Assembly (NCBI RefSeq): GCF_009711475.1
Contig: NZ_SMMD01000726.1
Coordinates: forward strand, 1-6,617
DNA: 6,617 bases
DNA from: Fulvivirga aurantia
GTDB lineage: Bacteria; Bacteroidota; Bacteroidia; Cytophagales; Cyclobacteriaceae
Direction of reading: 5' to 3'
Below the pieces are notes generated by a model. The model saw only the letters and a list, made by a program, of their open reading frames with translations. It searched no databases and was not told where the DNA came from. A program made the position numbers and the translations under genes. Every line of letters starts with the position of its first letter. Positions within the stretch are counted from its first letter, which is position 1. Below are positions 1 to 5,623 of the stretch, in pieces.

Positions 1-601
1 GCAAAGCGAGTCTTTTTAATAAAGGCTGTTCCTCTGTTCCCTTCTTTAAATTATAATTTCTCTTTATACTCGAAAGCAATAACCTTCTTCCCCCATACTG
101 TAAATCACCGGTAATCGAAGCTTTCAAATGAGCCAGGTGTATCCTTATCTGATGCATACGACCAGTGATTGGCTTACACGATACCAGCGTATGTTGTTTG
201 TAGGCCTGTTTAGTATCAAAGTAAGTGACAGCATCTTTACCTCTCTTATCTACTTTAACCGTGCCATTAGCCAATTTATAAATAGGCTGGTCGTAGCGCA
301 GATCTTCAAAGTCGTGAATGCCATCAACTACCGCGAGGTATTTTTTTCTTACTTCCCGATTTTCAAACTGCATTGACAAATGCCTGTAAGCCTCTGCATT
401 TTTGGCAACTACTAGTGCTCCAGATGTCTCTTTATCTAATCGATGGCATAGCTGAGCATCAGGCAGGTATTCTTTGGCTAAAGAAAGCACCGTAACCTCA
501 TCATTGCGATCATCTAATGACGACATGAAAGGTGGCTTATTGATTACTATGTAATCATCACCTTCCCAAATTATAATATCTTTAAATTTCAATTTTGGCA
601 T
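1..601 (-). CDS. RluA-family RNA pseudouridine synthase (3' end cut by window edge)
   Basis: Isomerises specific uridines in rRNA or tRNA to pseudouridine, in the cytoplasm. The reading frame is open from ATG at 601-599 to the window edge, giving 200 codons. The translated protein carries the family's catalytic motif HRLDKETSG at residues 53-61, with Asp56 as the expected nucleophile, and the second signature GRMHQIRIHLAH at 147-158 followed by GDLQYGG at 165-171. It begins directly with the catalytic fold (IWEGDDYIVINKP, residues 11-23) and has no N-terminal S4 RNA-binding domain, so it resembles the short RluA/TruC type more than RluC/RluD. The last visible residues, LLKRLAL, correspond to the start of the family's usual C-terminal 'LHA' segment, so roughly 30 residues are probably missing. 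The start is supported by a promoter box ending 7 nt upstream. The exact target uridine cannot be told from sequence, so no symbol is given. Confidence 0.93.
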   Translation of the reverse strand, partial: MPKLKFKDIIIWEGDDYIVINKPPFMSSLDDRNDEVTVLSLAKEYLPDAQLCHRLDKETSGALVVAKNAEAYRHLSMQFENREVRKKYLAVVDGIHDFEDLRYDQPIYKLANGTVKVDKRGKDAVTYFDTKQAYKQHTLVSCKPITGRMHQIRIHLAHLKASITGDLQYGGRRLLLSSIKRNYNLKKGTEEQPLLKRLAL

Positions 602-608
602 GGGCCCG

Positions 609-616
609 CAAAGGTA
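609..616 (-). promoter_or_regulatory. Bacteroidota-type -7 promoter box for the pseudouridine synthase gene
   Basis: On the minus strand this reads TACCTTTG, a perfect match to the Bacteroidota primary-sigma -7 consensus TAnnTTTG. It is followed by CGGGCCC and the ATG at 601, so transcription would begin within a few bases of the start codon and the message would be leaderless or nearly so. No TTG -33 element is visible at the expected distance (about 636-641). The box shows the pseudouridine synthase can be transcribed independently of the kinase gene upstream. Confidence 0.65.
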
Positions 617-671
617 TCCATTTTAGCCATGAGTTTTTTGATTGGAATGTAGATTTTGATTTGAGACAGCT

Positions 672-1727
672 TTACTCAGCAAAATGTGCCTCATCTTCTC
701 CCGAAGTAAGTCTAAAGCTAAACTCTGATCCATGACCAAGCTTACTTTTCACATCCACTCTTGAATTGTGCCCTTCCATAATGTGTTTTACAATAGCTAA
801 ACCGAGACCTGTACCCCCTTTCTCTCGAGATCGACTTTTGTCTACCCGGTAGAATCGCTCAAATATTCTTCCTATATCTTCTTTAGGAATACCGTCACCA
901 TTGTCAGCAACAGTAATTAACACCTGAGATTTGAGCACTTTGAATGAAACAGTCACCTTGCTGCCCTCGCTCGAATATTTAATGGCATTGCTTATCAGGT
1001 TGGTCATCACCTGATTAATTCGTTGCCAGTCTCCATATACCATTACCTCGGTAGGAGTGCCTTTTTCAAACCTCAAATTAATGTCTTTCTTTTCCGCTTT
1101 ATTCTCCAACTGATCAAAAACCTCTTCGGTTAACGATTTGATATCAAAATGTTCAAAATGCATTTTAATATCCCCGGTTTCTATTTGAGAAAGTGTCAAT
1201 AAATCCTGCACCAGGATATCGAGTCCATCCAGGCTTTTGGCTGCTTTTTTCAAGAATTTAGTCCTTACGGTCTTATCCTTAACCGCTCCGTCTAATAAGG
1301 TATGCACAAAGCCCTGGGCAGCAAATATTGGGGTTTTGAGCTCATGGCTTACATCGGCAATAAACTCTTTTCTAAAGGCCTCTAGCTTTTTGAGCTCGTC
1401 TATCTCCTTCTGCTTGAGTGTGGCATATGAGAAGATCTCCTCGTTAATTTTCTTCAGAGGATTAAGCGGGTTGGATTTATTCTTTTCTATAGTCTTAAGT
1501 TCCTTTTTACGAAGCTTATCGAAAAGGTCGTAGATTTTATTAATCTCTCTAAAAATCAGAAACTCTAAGGCTATAAAACCTAATATGTATGAACAAGAAA
1601 AACTAATGAGAAAGGCTACGATGAGCGCAGTGCTGGTGACCTCAGGAAAAAGTGATAAAAAAGCAGTTGTAACTACAGCAATACAAGTTGCCAGTAGCAA
1701 TGCTATAATCCGCGAACTAAATACCAT
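672..1727 (-). CDS. PhoR-like membrane sensor histidine kinase
   Basis: Autophosphorylates on a histidine and passes the phosphate to the response regulator encoded immediately upstream. The 351-residue protein has two hydrophobic segments at about residues 7-27 and 33-58, separated by only a few residues, then a charged linker (about 60-118) and a HisKA domain with SHELKTP at 127-133 (phospho-acceptor His128). The HATPase_c domain follows, with the N box around Asn243/Asn247, G1 box DNGDGI at 275-280, F box IFERFYRVD at 288-296, and G2 box GGTGLGLAIVK at 304-314. All catalytic motifs are intact. There is no periplasmic sensor domain, and no recognisable HAMP or PAS domain in the linker, which is simpler than E. 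coli PhoR. The ATG lies 3 nt after the regulator's stop, so the two are co-transcribed. The family and pairing are secure. A role in phosphate control is not shown, since no pst or phoU genes are in view, so I leave the symbol empty. Confidence 0.95.
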   Translation of the reverse strand: MVFSSRIIALLLATCIAVVTTAFLSLFPEVTSTALIVAFLISFSCSYILGFIALEFLIFREINKIYDLFDKLRKKELKTIEKNKSNPLNPLKKINEEIFSYATLKQKEIDELKKLEAFRKEFIADVSHELKTPIFAAQGFVHTLLDGAVKDKTVRTKFLKKAAKSLDGLDILVQDLLTLSQIETGDIKMHFEHFDIKSLTEEVFDQLENKAEKKDINLRFEKGTPTEVMVYGDWQRINQVMTNLISNAIKYSSEGSKVTVSFKVLKSQVLITVADNGDGIPKEDIGRIFERFYRVDKSRSREKGGTGLGLAIVKHIMEGHNSRVDVKSKLGHGSEFSFRLTSGEDEAHFAE

Positions 1728-1730
1728 AAA

Positions 1731-2420
1731 TTAGTTTAGGCTAAACTTATAACCTACGCCTTTAACAGTTTTGATATACTCCTCTCCTATCTTCTCACGT
1801 ACTTTTCTGATGTGCACATCTACTGTACGGGCAAGTACGTAAACATCAGATCCCCAGATGTTTTGCAGTAACTCATCTCGACCAAAGACCTTGTTTGGGT
1901 TTTGAGCTAAGAAATAGAGCAACTCAAATTCTTTTTTAGGTAGGCTTATTTCTTTCTTATCTGTTTTTATGGTGTAACTAGACCTATCGATGATCAGGTC
2001 TCCTATATTAATTTGGTTAGTTACTGTTTTCTTTTTGGAGTCTCGTCTAAAGAGTGCGCTTATGCGACTCATAAGGGCACGTGGCTTGATCGGTTTTGTG
2101 ATGTAATCATCTGCTCCGACATCAAACGCGGCCACTTCTGAGTACTCCTCTGAGCGAGCCGTAAGAAAGATGATAAACGTGCCTGCCAGTTCGGGTATTT
2201 CTCTTAGTTGCCTGCAAGTTTCTACTCCATCTTGCTTTGGCATCATTATATCAAGCAGGATAAGCTCCGGGTGAAAGGTTTTCGCAATTTCAACGGCTTT
2301 TATACCATCGAGGGCTGTTTTTACTTCATAGCCTTGTTTTTCCAGGTTGTATTTAAGTAACTCCAGAATTGCTTCTTCATCGTCTACAACAAGCACTTTA
2401 ATATCTTGCTTGTTTCCCAT
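1731..2420 (-). CDS. OmpR/PhoB-family response regulator
   Basis: DNA-binding transcription factor activated by phosphorylation from the adjacent kinase. The 229-residue protein has a receiver domain (about residues 7-122) with the acidic pocket Asp13/Asp14, phospho-acceptor Asp57 in LLDIMMP, switch Thr87 and conserved Lys109 in the ITKP motif. A winged-helix effector domain (about 135-228) follows, with the recognition-helix region RTVDVHIRKVREKIG at 198-212 and the wing motif VKGVGYKF at 219-226. Length and domain order are normal for the OmpR/PhoB family and all key residues are present. It is the first gene of a two-gene unit with the kinase. The start is the ATG at 2420-2418, which gives the expected short lead into the first receiver strand. 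Its target genes cannot be read from the window. The imperfect inverted repeat at 2467-2499, upstream of its own start, could be an autoregulatory site, but this is speculation. Confidence 0.96.
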   Translation of the reverse strand: MGNKQDIKVLVVDDEEAILELLKYNLEKQGYEVKTALDGIKAVEIAKTFHPELILLDIMMPKQDGVETCRQLREIPELAGTFIIFLTARSEEYSEVAAFDVGADDYITKPIKPRALMSRISALFRRDSKKKTVTNQINIGDLIIDRSSYTIKTDKKEISLPKKEFELLYFLAQNPNKVFGRDELLQNIWGSDVYVLARTVDVHIRKVREKIGEEYIKTVKGVGYKFSLN

Positions 2421-2466
2421 AATTATTCAAATTTGATGGTCAATTTTTTTTGCTAAACGCTCGCAA

Positions 2467-2499
2467 ATTAAATTAAAAGTAGAGAGAATTTAGTTTAAT
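2467..2499. repeat. AT-rich imperfect inverted repeat upstream of the response regulator
   Basis: Arms ATTAAATTAAA (2467-2477) and TTTAGTTTAAT (2489-2499) pair at 10 of 11 positions around an 11-base centre. The repeat lies 47-79 bp upstream of the response-regulator start and 32-64 bp after the DUF3108 stop. No U-rich tail follows on the minus strand, so it does not look like a standard intrinsic terminator. It may be an operator, a weak transcript-end hairpin, or chance in very AT-rich DNA. Confidence 0.35.
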
Positions 2500-2530
2500 G
2501 AAAAGTTTATAACATAATAATAACATAGAC

Positions 2531-3328
2531 TTAACGCTGCCCTTGCCTATATTCCATGATCTCAATTTCTACCGCCCCAACGAACATTTCGGCTTTGATC
2601 TTCAACGGTACTTTATTCAGGTCATCTGAAATCCAAACTTTGATTGAGTTCTCTCCATCAAACAAGCTGTTTTCTGGCATGATGGGCGAAAGGATCAAGG
2701 AATTGATTTTACCAAGCTTTGTTTTCAACACATCCTTGCCCACATAACGAATGTTAAAATCGTATATCTCATCATCAAAAAAAGCATCAACTTTGATTAT
2801 ATCTCCTACTTGCAAGGTGTCAAAATTTAATGTACGCAGGTAGTAGTAACCACTTACCATATCCTGCACGTTGTTAGGCACTTTAAATTTTTCTGCTGGC
2901 CTCCATGTCTCCTTTTTATTATCGTAGGTTACAACAGACGCCCGGTGTTTATGCTGGTCAAAGTCTACGATCTCGTGCTTTCTGTACTTACCCTCTTCAA
3001 TCTTGCGATAAAACTTATGACTAAATATTGCTGAAGTATCTATATAACTGCCCCAGTTATCTCTAATTCTGAGAAAGAGGTCAAACATACCTATAGATCG
3101 ACCGTAGACATCGATTTTATAGCAACTGCGTCCATTGATTATATGAGTTTTATCACTTATAATCATTTCTCCTTCAGCGGCATTTACAAAACCGTAATGG
3201 GCTTTATATTTTATATATTCCCCTTTTTTGAAACTGCGGTGTTTGATATGGCGAAAGGCACCATTAGGTGGGCTATCAAATGAGAATAGCAGCGTAATTA
3301 TAAAGAGGTATATTAACTGTTTTTTCAT
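2531..3328 (-). CDS. Exported DUF3108-family protein
   Basis: No biochemical function is established for this family (PF11306). The 265-residue protein begins with a signal peptide: MKKQ followed by a hydrophobic core at about residues 5-16, with export cleavage probably around 18-25. There is no lipobox cysteine. The mature part is rich in beta strands, with family-like segments LRIRDNWGSYIDT (86-98), VQDMVSGYYYLR (154-165), a FFDDEIYDFNIRYVG region (183-197), and the C-terminal VWISDDLNKVPLKIKAEM block (231-248). The assignment to DUF3108 rests on recognising these segments. It is the last gene of a three-gene envelope cluster, starting 18 nt after the zincin stop. An AGGTAGG stretch just upstream of the ATG is one of the few Shine-Dalgarno-like sequences in this window and supports the start. 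It probably acts in the periplasm or at the inner face of the outer membrane (inferred). Confidence 0.85.
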   Translation of the reverse strand: MKKQLIYLFIITLLFSFDSPPNGAFRHIKHRSFKKGEYIKYKAHYGFVNAAEGEMIISDKTHIINGRSCYKIDVYGRSIGMFDLFLRIRDNWGSYIDTSAIFSHKFYRKIEEGKYRKHEIVDFDQHKHRASVVTYDNKKETWRPAEKFKVPNNVQDMVSGYYYLRTLNFDTLQVGDIIKVDAFFDDEIYDFNIRYVGKDVLKTKLGKINSLILSPIMPENSLFDGENSIKVWISDDLNKVPLKIKAEMFVGAVEIEIMEYRQGQR

Positions 3329-3346
3329 TTTGCCTACCTATGTTGA

Positions 3347-4366
3347 TCAGAGATAAGGATGCTTTTCTTTCATATAACCAACAAATGGTCTTATCTGTCG
3401 GTTAAAATTATCTTGGTAAATCGAATCTAAAATAACCTGCTTTGATCGATAGCGCAAAAACGACATAAAGTATGTGTTATTGGGCACTTGTCCTTTTATA
3501 AATTTGAGAAACTCACCATTATGCAAAGAGAGGGTATCTGTCGAGTTCATGATCTGCTGAATTATCGCTTCTTTTTTTTGTTTCTTCTGCCCAGCTGACA
3601 TTTCACCCATCGAAGCATATACCACCTCCAATGTGTCTACACCGCGCAATATATGATCGATGTACAAACGTTCATCATTTTGCTCGTCTTGGTATTCTTT
3701 GAGTTCTTCTGAGTCAATTCCATAGCGATCTTTCATAAATGCCAATGCTCCTTGATCACCTATAAACGATGCCAGATTTTCGTTAAACTCTACACTGTCT
3801 CTTACAAACACCGTAGCATGGACAAGCTCATGAATGATCAGGTTTGCCAGGTCCCCATAGCTCCGTTGAAGCATATTACTTAAAATAGGATCATTAAACC
3901 AACCGAGTGTAGACCAGCCTCCAACTGTTCTAATACCAGCATCTAATCCTTCTTTTTCTACTTTAAGCAGCTCCTTTGCGGCCAGTTCTTTATCAAAAAA
4001 ACCTTTATAAGGTACACTTCCTAAAACAGGAAACCGCCATTCCTTAGCTTCAAATGCATAAGGTTTGCAGCCTGTTACCACCCATAGCACGGGTTCACCC
4101 TGCTGATCATAAATAGAAGTATAATTATCACTTTGATTGAGGCCTAGAGAGTCTACCGCATATTTTCTCACCTCTTCGATGAAGAGTAACTTCACCCTCA
4201 CCGAATCCGGGACATTATCATTTGCCAAATAATCATCGATCGGTTGAGCTTCCCAAATAATGCTCATCTGTCCTTTTGCCTGACCTAAACCATAACTGAT
4301 GAGGTTGAAATAATGAATAATCACTGCTGCTAGTATAACCAGCAAAAAATGAAGCACTATCCTCAT
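3347..4366 (-). CDS. Membrane-anchored zincin, PF10023 'putative aminopeptidase' family
   Basis: Probable zinc-dependent peptidase facing the periplasm. The 339-residue protein has an N-terminal hydrophobic anchor (about residues 4-24) without a lipobox cysteine, then the family's characteristic YGLGQAKGQ segment at 25-33. The zinc site is HELVH at 179-183 (His179 and His183 as ligands, Glu180 catalytic), with Glu196 in FNENLAS as the likely third ligand. Other family-like blocks are PVLGSVPYKGFFD (113-125) and TVGGWSTLGWFNDPILSNML (147-166). The length fits the family. The 'aminopeptidase' label in databases is a prediction, so I regard proteolysis as likely and aminopeptidase specificity as unproven. 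Its ATG overlaps the stop of the upstream beta-barrel gene (ATGA, 4363-4366), implying translational coupling. The DUF3108 gene follows after 18 nt. An A8 run on the coding strand (3572-3579) encodes part of the KKQKKE stretch near residue 263. Confidence 0.88.
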   Translation of the reverse strand: MRIVLHFLLVILAAVIIHYFNLISYGLGQAKGQMSIIWEAQPIDDYLANDNVPDSVRVKLLFIEEVRKYAVDSLGLNQSDNYTSIYDQQGEPVLWVVTGCKPYAFEAKEWRFPVLGSVPYKGFFDKELAAKELLKVEKEGLDAGIRTVGGWSTLGWFNDPILSNMLQRSYGDLANLIIHELVHATVFVRDSVEFNENLASFIGDQGALAFMKDRYGIDSEELKEYQDEQNDERLYIDHILRGVDTLEVVYASMGEMSAGQKKQKKEAIIQQIMNSTDTLSLHNGEFLKFIKGQVPNNTYFMSFLRYRSKQVILDSIYQDNFNRQIRPFVGYMKEKHPYL

Positions 4367-5487
4367 TTAGACACTCCTTTTTTGAATGTATAGTCTAGAT
4401 TGTAATTGAGATAGAAACCATGAGAAAACTCAAACTTGCTGTTGCCTAAATCATAGAAAGGCTCAAATCTTGAAGTTAAACTAAGATTTTTTGCCAGCTT
4501 CAACTCATGAAAAAATCTCATAATTAATAGCTCTCTCTCCTGCTCTGTGTGGTTGGGATTTTTAAAAGTACTAGAAACAGAAGGGTATAGTTGCCCCCCC
4601 ATTATGGAAATAAATTCATGTCCTTTCCAATAGCTTAACATCAGCTCTACGTTAAAATCGGTCTCTGCTGTAGTATTTAGATAAATGCCACTCCCATTTT
4701 CAAAAGGCAGTAACCTTTCTGAGGAAAAATCCTGATAGAAGAGGTAGTAATTACTAAATCGTAATGCCTTTAATCGACCGTCCAATTTCAGTTTTAAATC
4801 TGCACCTACTGCCGTATTTACGTACGTTTGTAATGGATTCGGGTTATCATCGATCTGACCTCCCTTATGATAGACCACAAATTGCAGCGGCAGGCTTAGC
4901 GCGAGCTTTTCATTGTCTAAAATTTTATAATCCAAAGACAAACCTCCTGTAACTTCTTCCTGATCGGGGTCTCCTTTAAAAATCATTTTTTGCCAGTCTA
5001 CCCAGAGATCTGCAAATAGCTTTTCTTTTTCCAGCTTTAGCTGAATGCCATTTTCTAAACGATCGATCAACACTTTCTCAAAATCATAAAGCGGCTCAAC
5101 CAATCTGTGAGATATGCTTCCTTCTAGCGTACCAAAAATTAGCTGAACGTCATGCTTGATGTATTTAAACCTGTAGGTGGGTTCAATACTTTGATAGCCA
5201 TTGGCACCAAAATCTTTCTGCAGAAAAATACCTACATCAAATCGTACATTAGGTAAAGGCTGGTAAGACAAATATGGGTTTACCTGATAGCCAAAAAGCG
5301 TATAGCCATCGGCAATTTTATTGAAGTATTCGTTGTTTTTATTAAAACCAAAGGTATTAACACCAAAGCCTAATTTACCAGAATCAAGCGGATCAATGCC
5401 TGTAGCTCTTTCAAAAGCAGTATTATTTAATTGACCACTTACCTGCCAGGAAAGTAGTACAAGGAAGGAAAAAATTGCGTATTTCAT
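4363..5487 (-). CDS. Probable outer-membrane beta-barrel protein, family not recognised
   Basis: I do not recognise the family. The 374-residue protein starts with a clear signal peptide: MKYA, a hydrophobic core at about residues 4-13, and a likely cleavage after VSG near residue 18, leaving a mature N-terminus beginning QLNN. The rest has many short alternating hydrophobic/polar segments rich in Tyr and Phe (for example RFDVGIFLQK 82-91, YRFKYIKHDVQLIFG 105-119, ALRFSNYYLFYQDF 241-254, FYLNYNLDYTF near the C-terminus), as in outer-membrane beta-barrels. The last strand ends in LDYTF but is followed by a polar tail, KKGVSK, rather than the classic terminal Phe. No plug, TonB box or porin signature is visible. 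It is the first gene of the envelope cluster and overlaps the zincin gene by 3 nt. A G7 run at 4594-4600 on the coding strand (Met296-Gly297-Gly298) is a possible slippage site. The frame is intact here. Confidence 0.75.
   Translation of the reverse strand: MKYAIFSFLVLLSWQVSGQLNNTAFERATGIDPLDSGKLGFGVNTFGFNKNNEYFNKIADGYTLFGYQVNPYLSYQPLPNVRFDVGIFLQKDFGANGYQSIEPTYRFKYIKHDVQLIFGTLEGSISHRLVEPLYDFEKVLIDRLENGIQLKLEKEKLFADLWVDWQKMIFKGDPDQEEVTGGLSLDYKILDNEKLALSLPLQFVVYHKGGQIDDNPNPLQTYVNTAVGADLKLKLDGRLKALRFSNYYLFYQDFSSERLLPFENGSGIYLNTTAETDFNVELMLSYWKGHEFISIMGGQLYPSVSSTFKNPNHTEQERELLIMRFFHELKLAKNLSLTSRFEPFYDLGNSKFEFSHGFYLNYNLDYTFKKGVSK
4594..4600 (-). repeat. G7 homopolymer inside the beta-barrel gene
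   Basis: Seven consecutive C on the plus strand are seven G in the coding strand, spanning the codons ATG-GGG-GGG for Met296-Gly297-Gly298. Gain or loss of one base would shift the frame and remove the C-terminal quarter (about 77 residues). Runs of G/C this long stand out in this AT-rich sequence. Poly-G tracts are a known phase-variation mechanism for surface proteins in some bacteria, but nothing here shows that this one varies. Confidence 0.4.
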
Positions 5488-5496
5488 TTAGTAGCG

Positions 5497-5528
5497 CAAT
5501 ATAAAGAAGTGCTCATAAATGGTGTCAA
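5497..5528 (-). promoter_or_regulatory. Candidate promoter for the three-gene envelope cluster
   Basis: On the minus strand, TTGACA (5523-5528) is followed, 22 bases after its TTG, by TATATTGC (5496-5503). This resembles the Bacteroidota arrangement of a -33 TTG and a -7 TAnnTTTG, with one T missing from the -7 box. The -7 box ends about 9 bases before the ATG at 5487, so the leader would be very short, as for the pseudouridine synthase gene. The position is right, but the imperfect -7 box keeps confidence modest. Confidence 0.4.
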
Positions 5529-5530
5529 TG

Positions 5531-5554
5531 ATTAGCCAAACATTTTTTGGTAAT
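5531..5554. repeat. Bulged inverted repeat between the divergent recA and envelope operons
   Basis: ATTA(G)CCAAA at 5531-5540 and TTTGGTAAT at 5546-5554 are fully complementary over 9 base pairs apart from one extra G in the left arm, with a CATTT centre. It lies directly upstream of the candidate -33 element of the envelope cluster and about 70 bp before the recA start, a typical place for a regulator binding site. A transcribed hairpin is the alternative reading. Confidence 0.35.
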
Positions 5555-5591
5555 GAGGTTAATTTTTATCGGCATTAGTTAGTAACTTCAC

Positions 5592-5622
5592 GGTTTTGGG
5601 AAACCCATAAAATTTGATCAAA
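5592..5622 (+). promoter_or_regulatory. recA leader/promoter region with two short palindromes
   Basis: The 32 bases before the recA ATG hold a GGTTT-tggg-AAACC inverted repeat (5592-5605) and a perfect 10-base palindrome TTTGATCAAA (5613-5622) that ends one base before the start codon. Overlapping the palindrome is TAAAATTTG (5608-5616), a near -7 box with one base too many between TA and TTTG, and without a TTG at the expected -33 distance. No CTGT-N8-ACAG LexA-type SOS box is present. There is no Shine-Dalgarno; the start is preceded by A-rich sequence. Confidence 0.3.
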
Positions 5623-5623
5623 A

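Noticed and set aside
128..376. Plus-strand open frame of 82 codons
   Set aside because: It lies antisense within the pseudouridine synthase gene, whose catalytic motifs are intact on the other strand, and its translation has no recognisable domain.
602..671. Possible terminator between the kinase and the pseudouridine synthase gene
   Set aside because: No stem-loop with a U-rich tail is visible on the minus strand; only the promoter box stands out.
1237..1533. Plus-strand open frame of 98 codons
   Set aside because: It is antisense to the HisKA and linker region of the kinase gene; the serine/leucine-rich translation is what the complement of a lysine/glutamate-rich coding region gives.
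2440..2466. TTTGC-N9-GCAAA hairpin next to an A/T run, considered as an intrinsic terminator
   Set aside because: On the minus strand the stem is followed by A rather than U, and on the plus strand there is no gene to terminate. The stem is only five pairs.
2464..2471. TTAATTTG on the minus strand as a -7 promoter box for the response regulator
   Set aside because: The second base departs from the invariant TA of TAnnTTTG and no TTG lies at the -33 distance, so it is too weak to list as a feature.
2556..2747. Plus-strand open frame of 63 codons
   Set aside because: It is antisense to the conserved C-terminal block of the DUF3108 gene and has no promoter or ribosome-binding signal.
4764..4952. 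Plus-strand open frame of 62 codons
   Set aside because: It is antisense within the beta-barrel gene, with no family resemblance or start signal.
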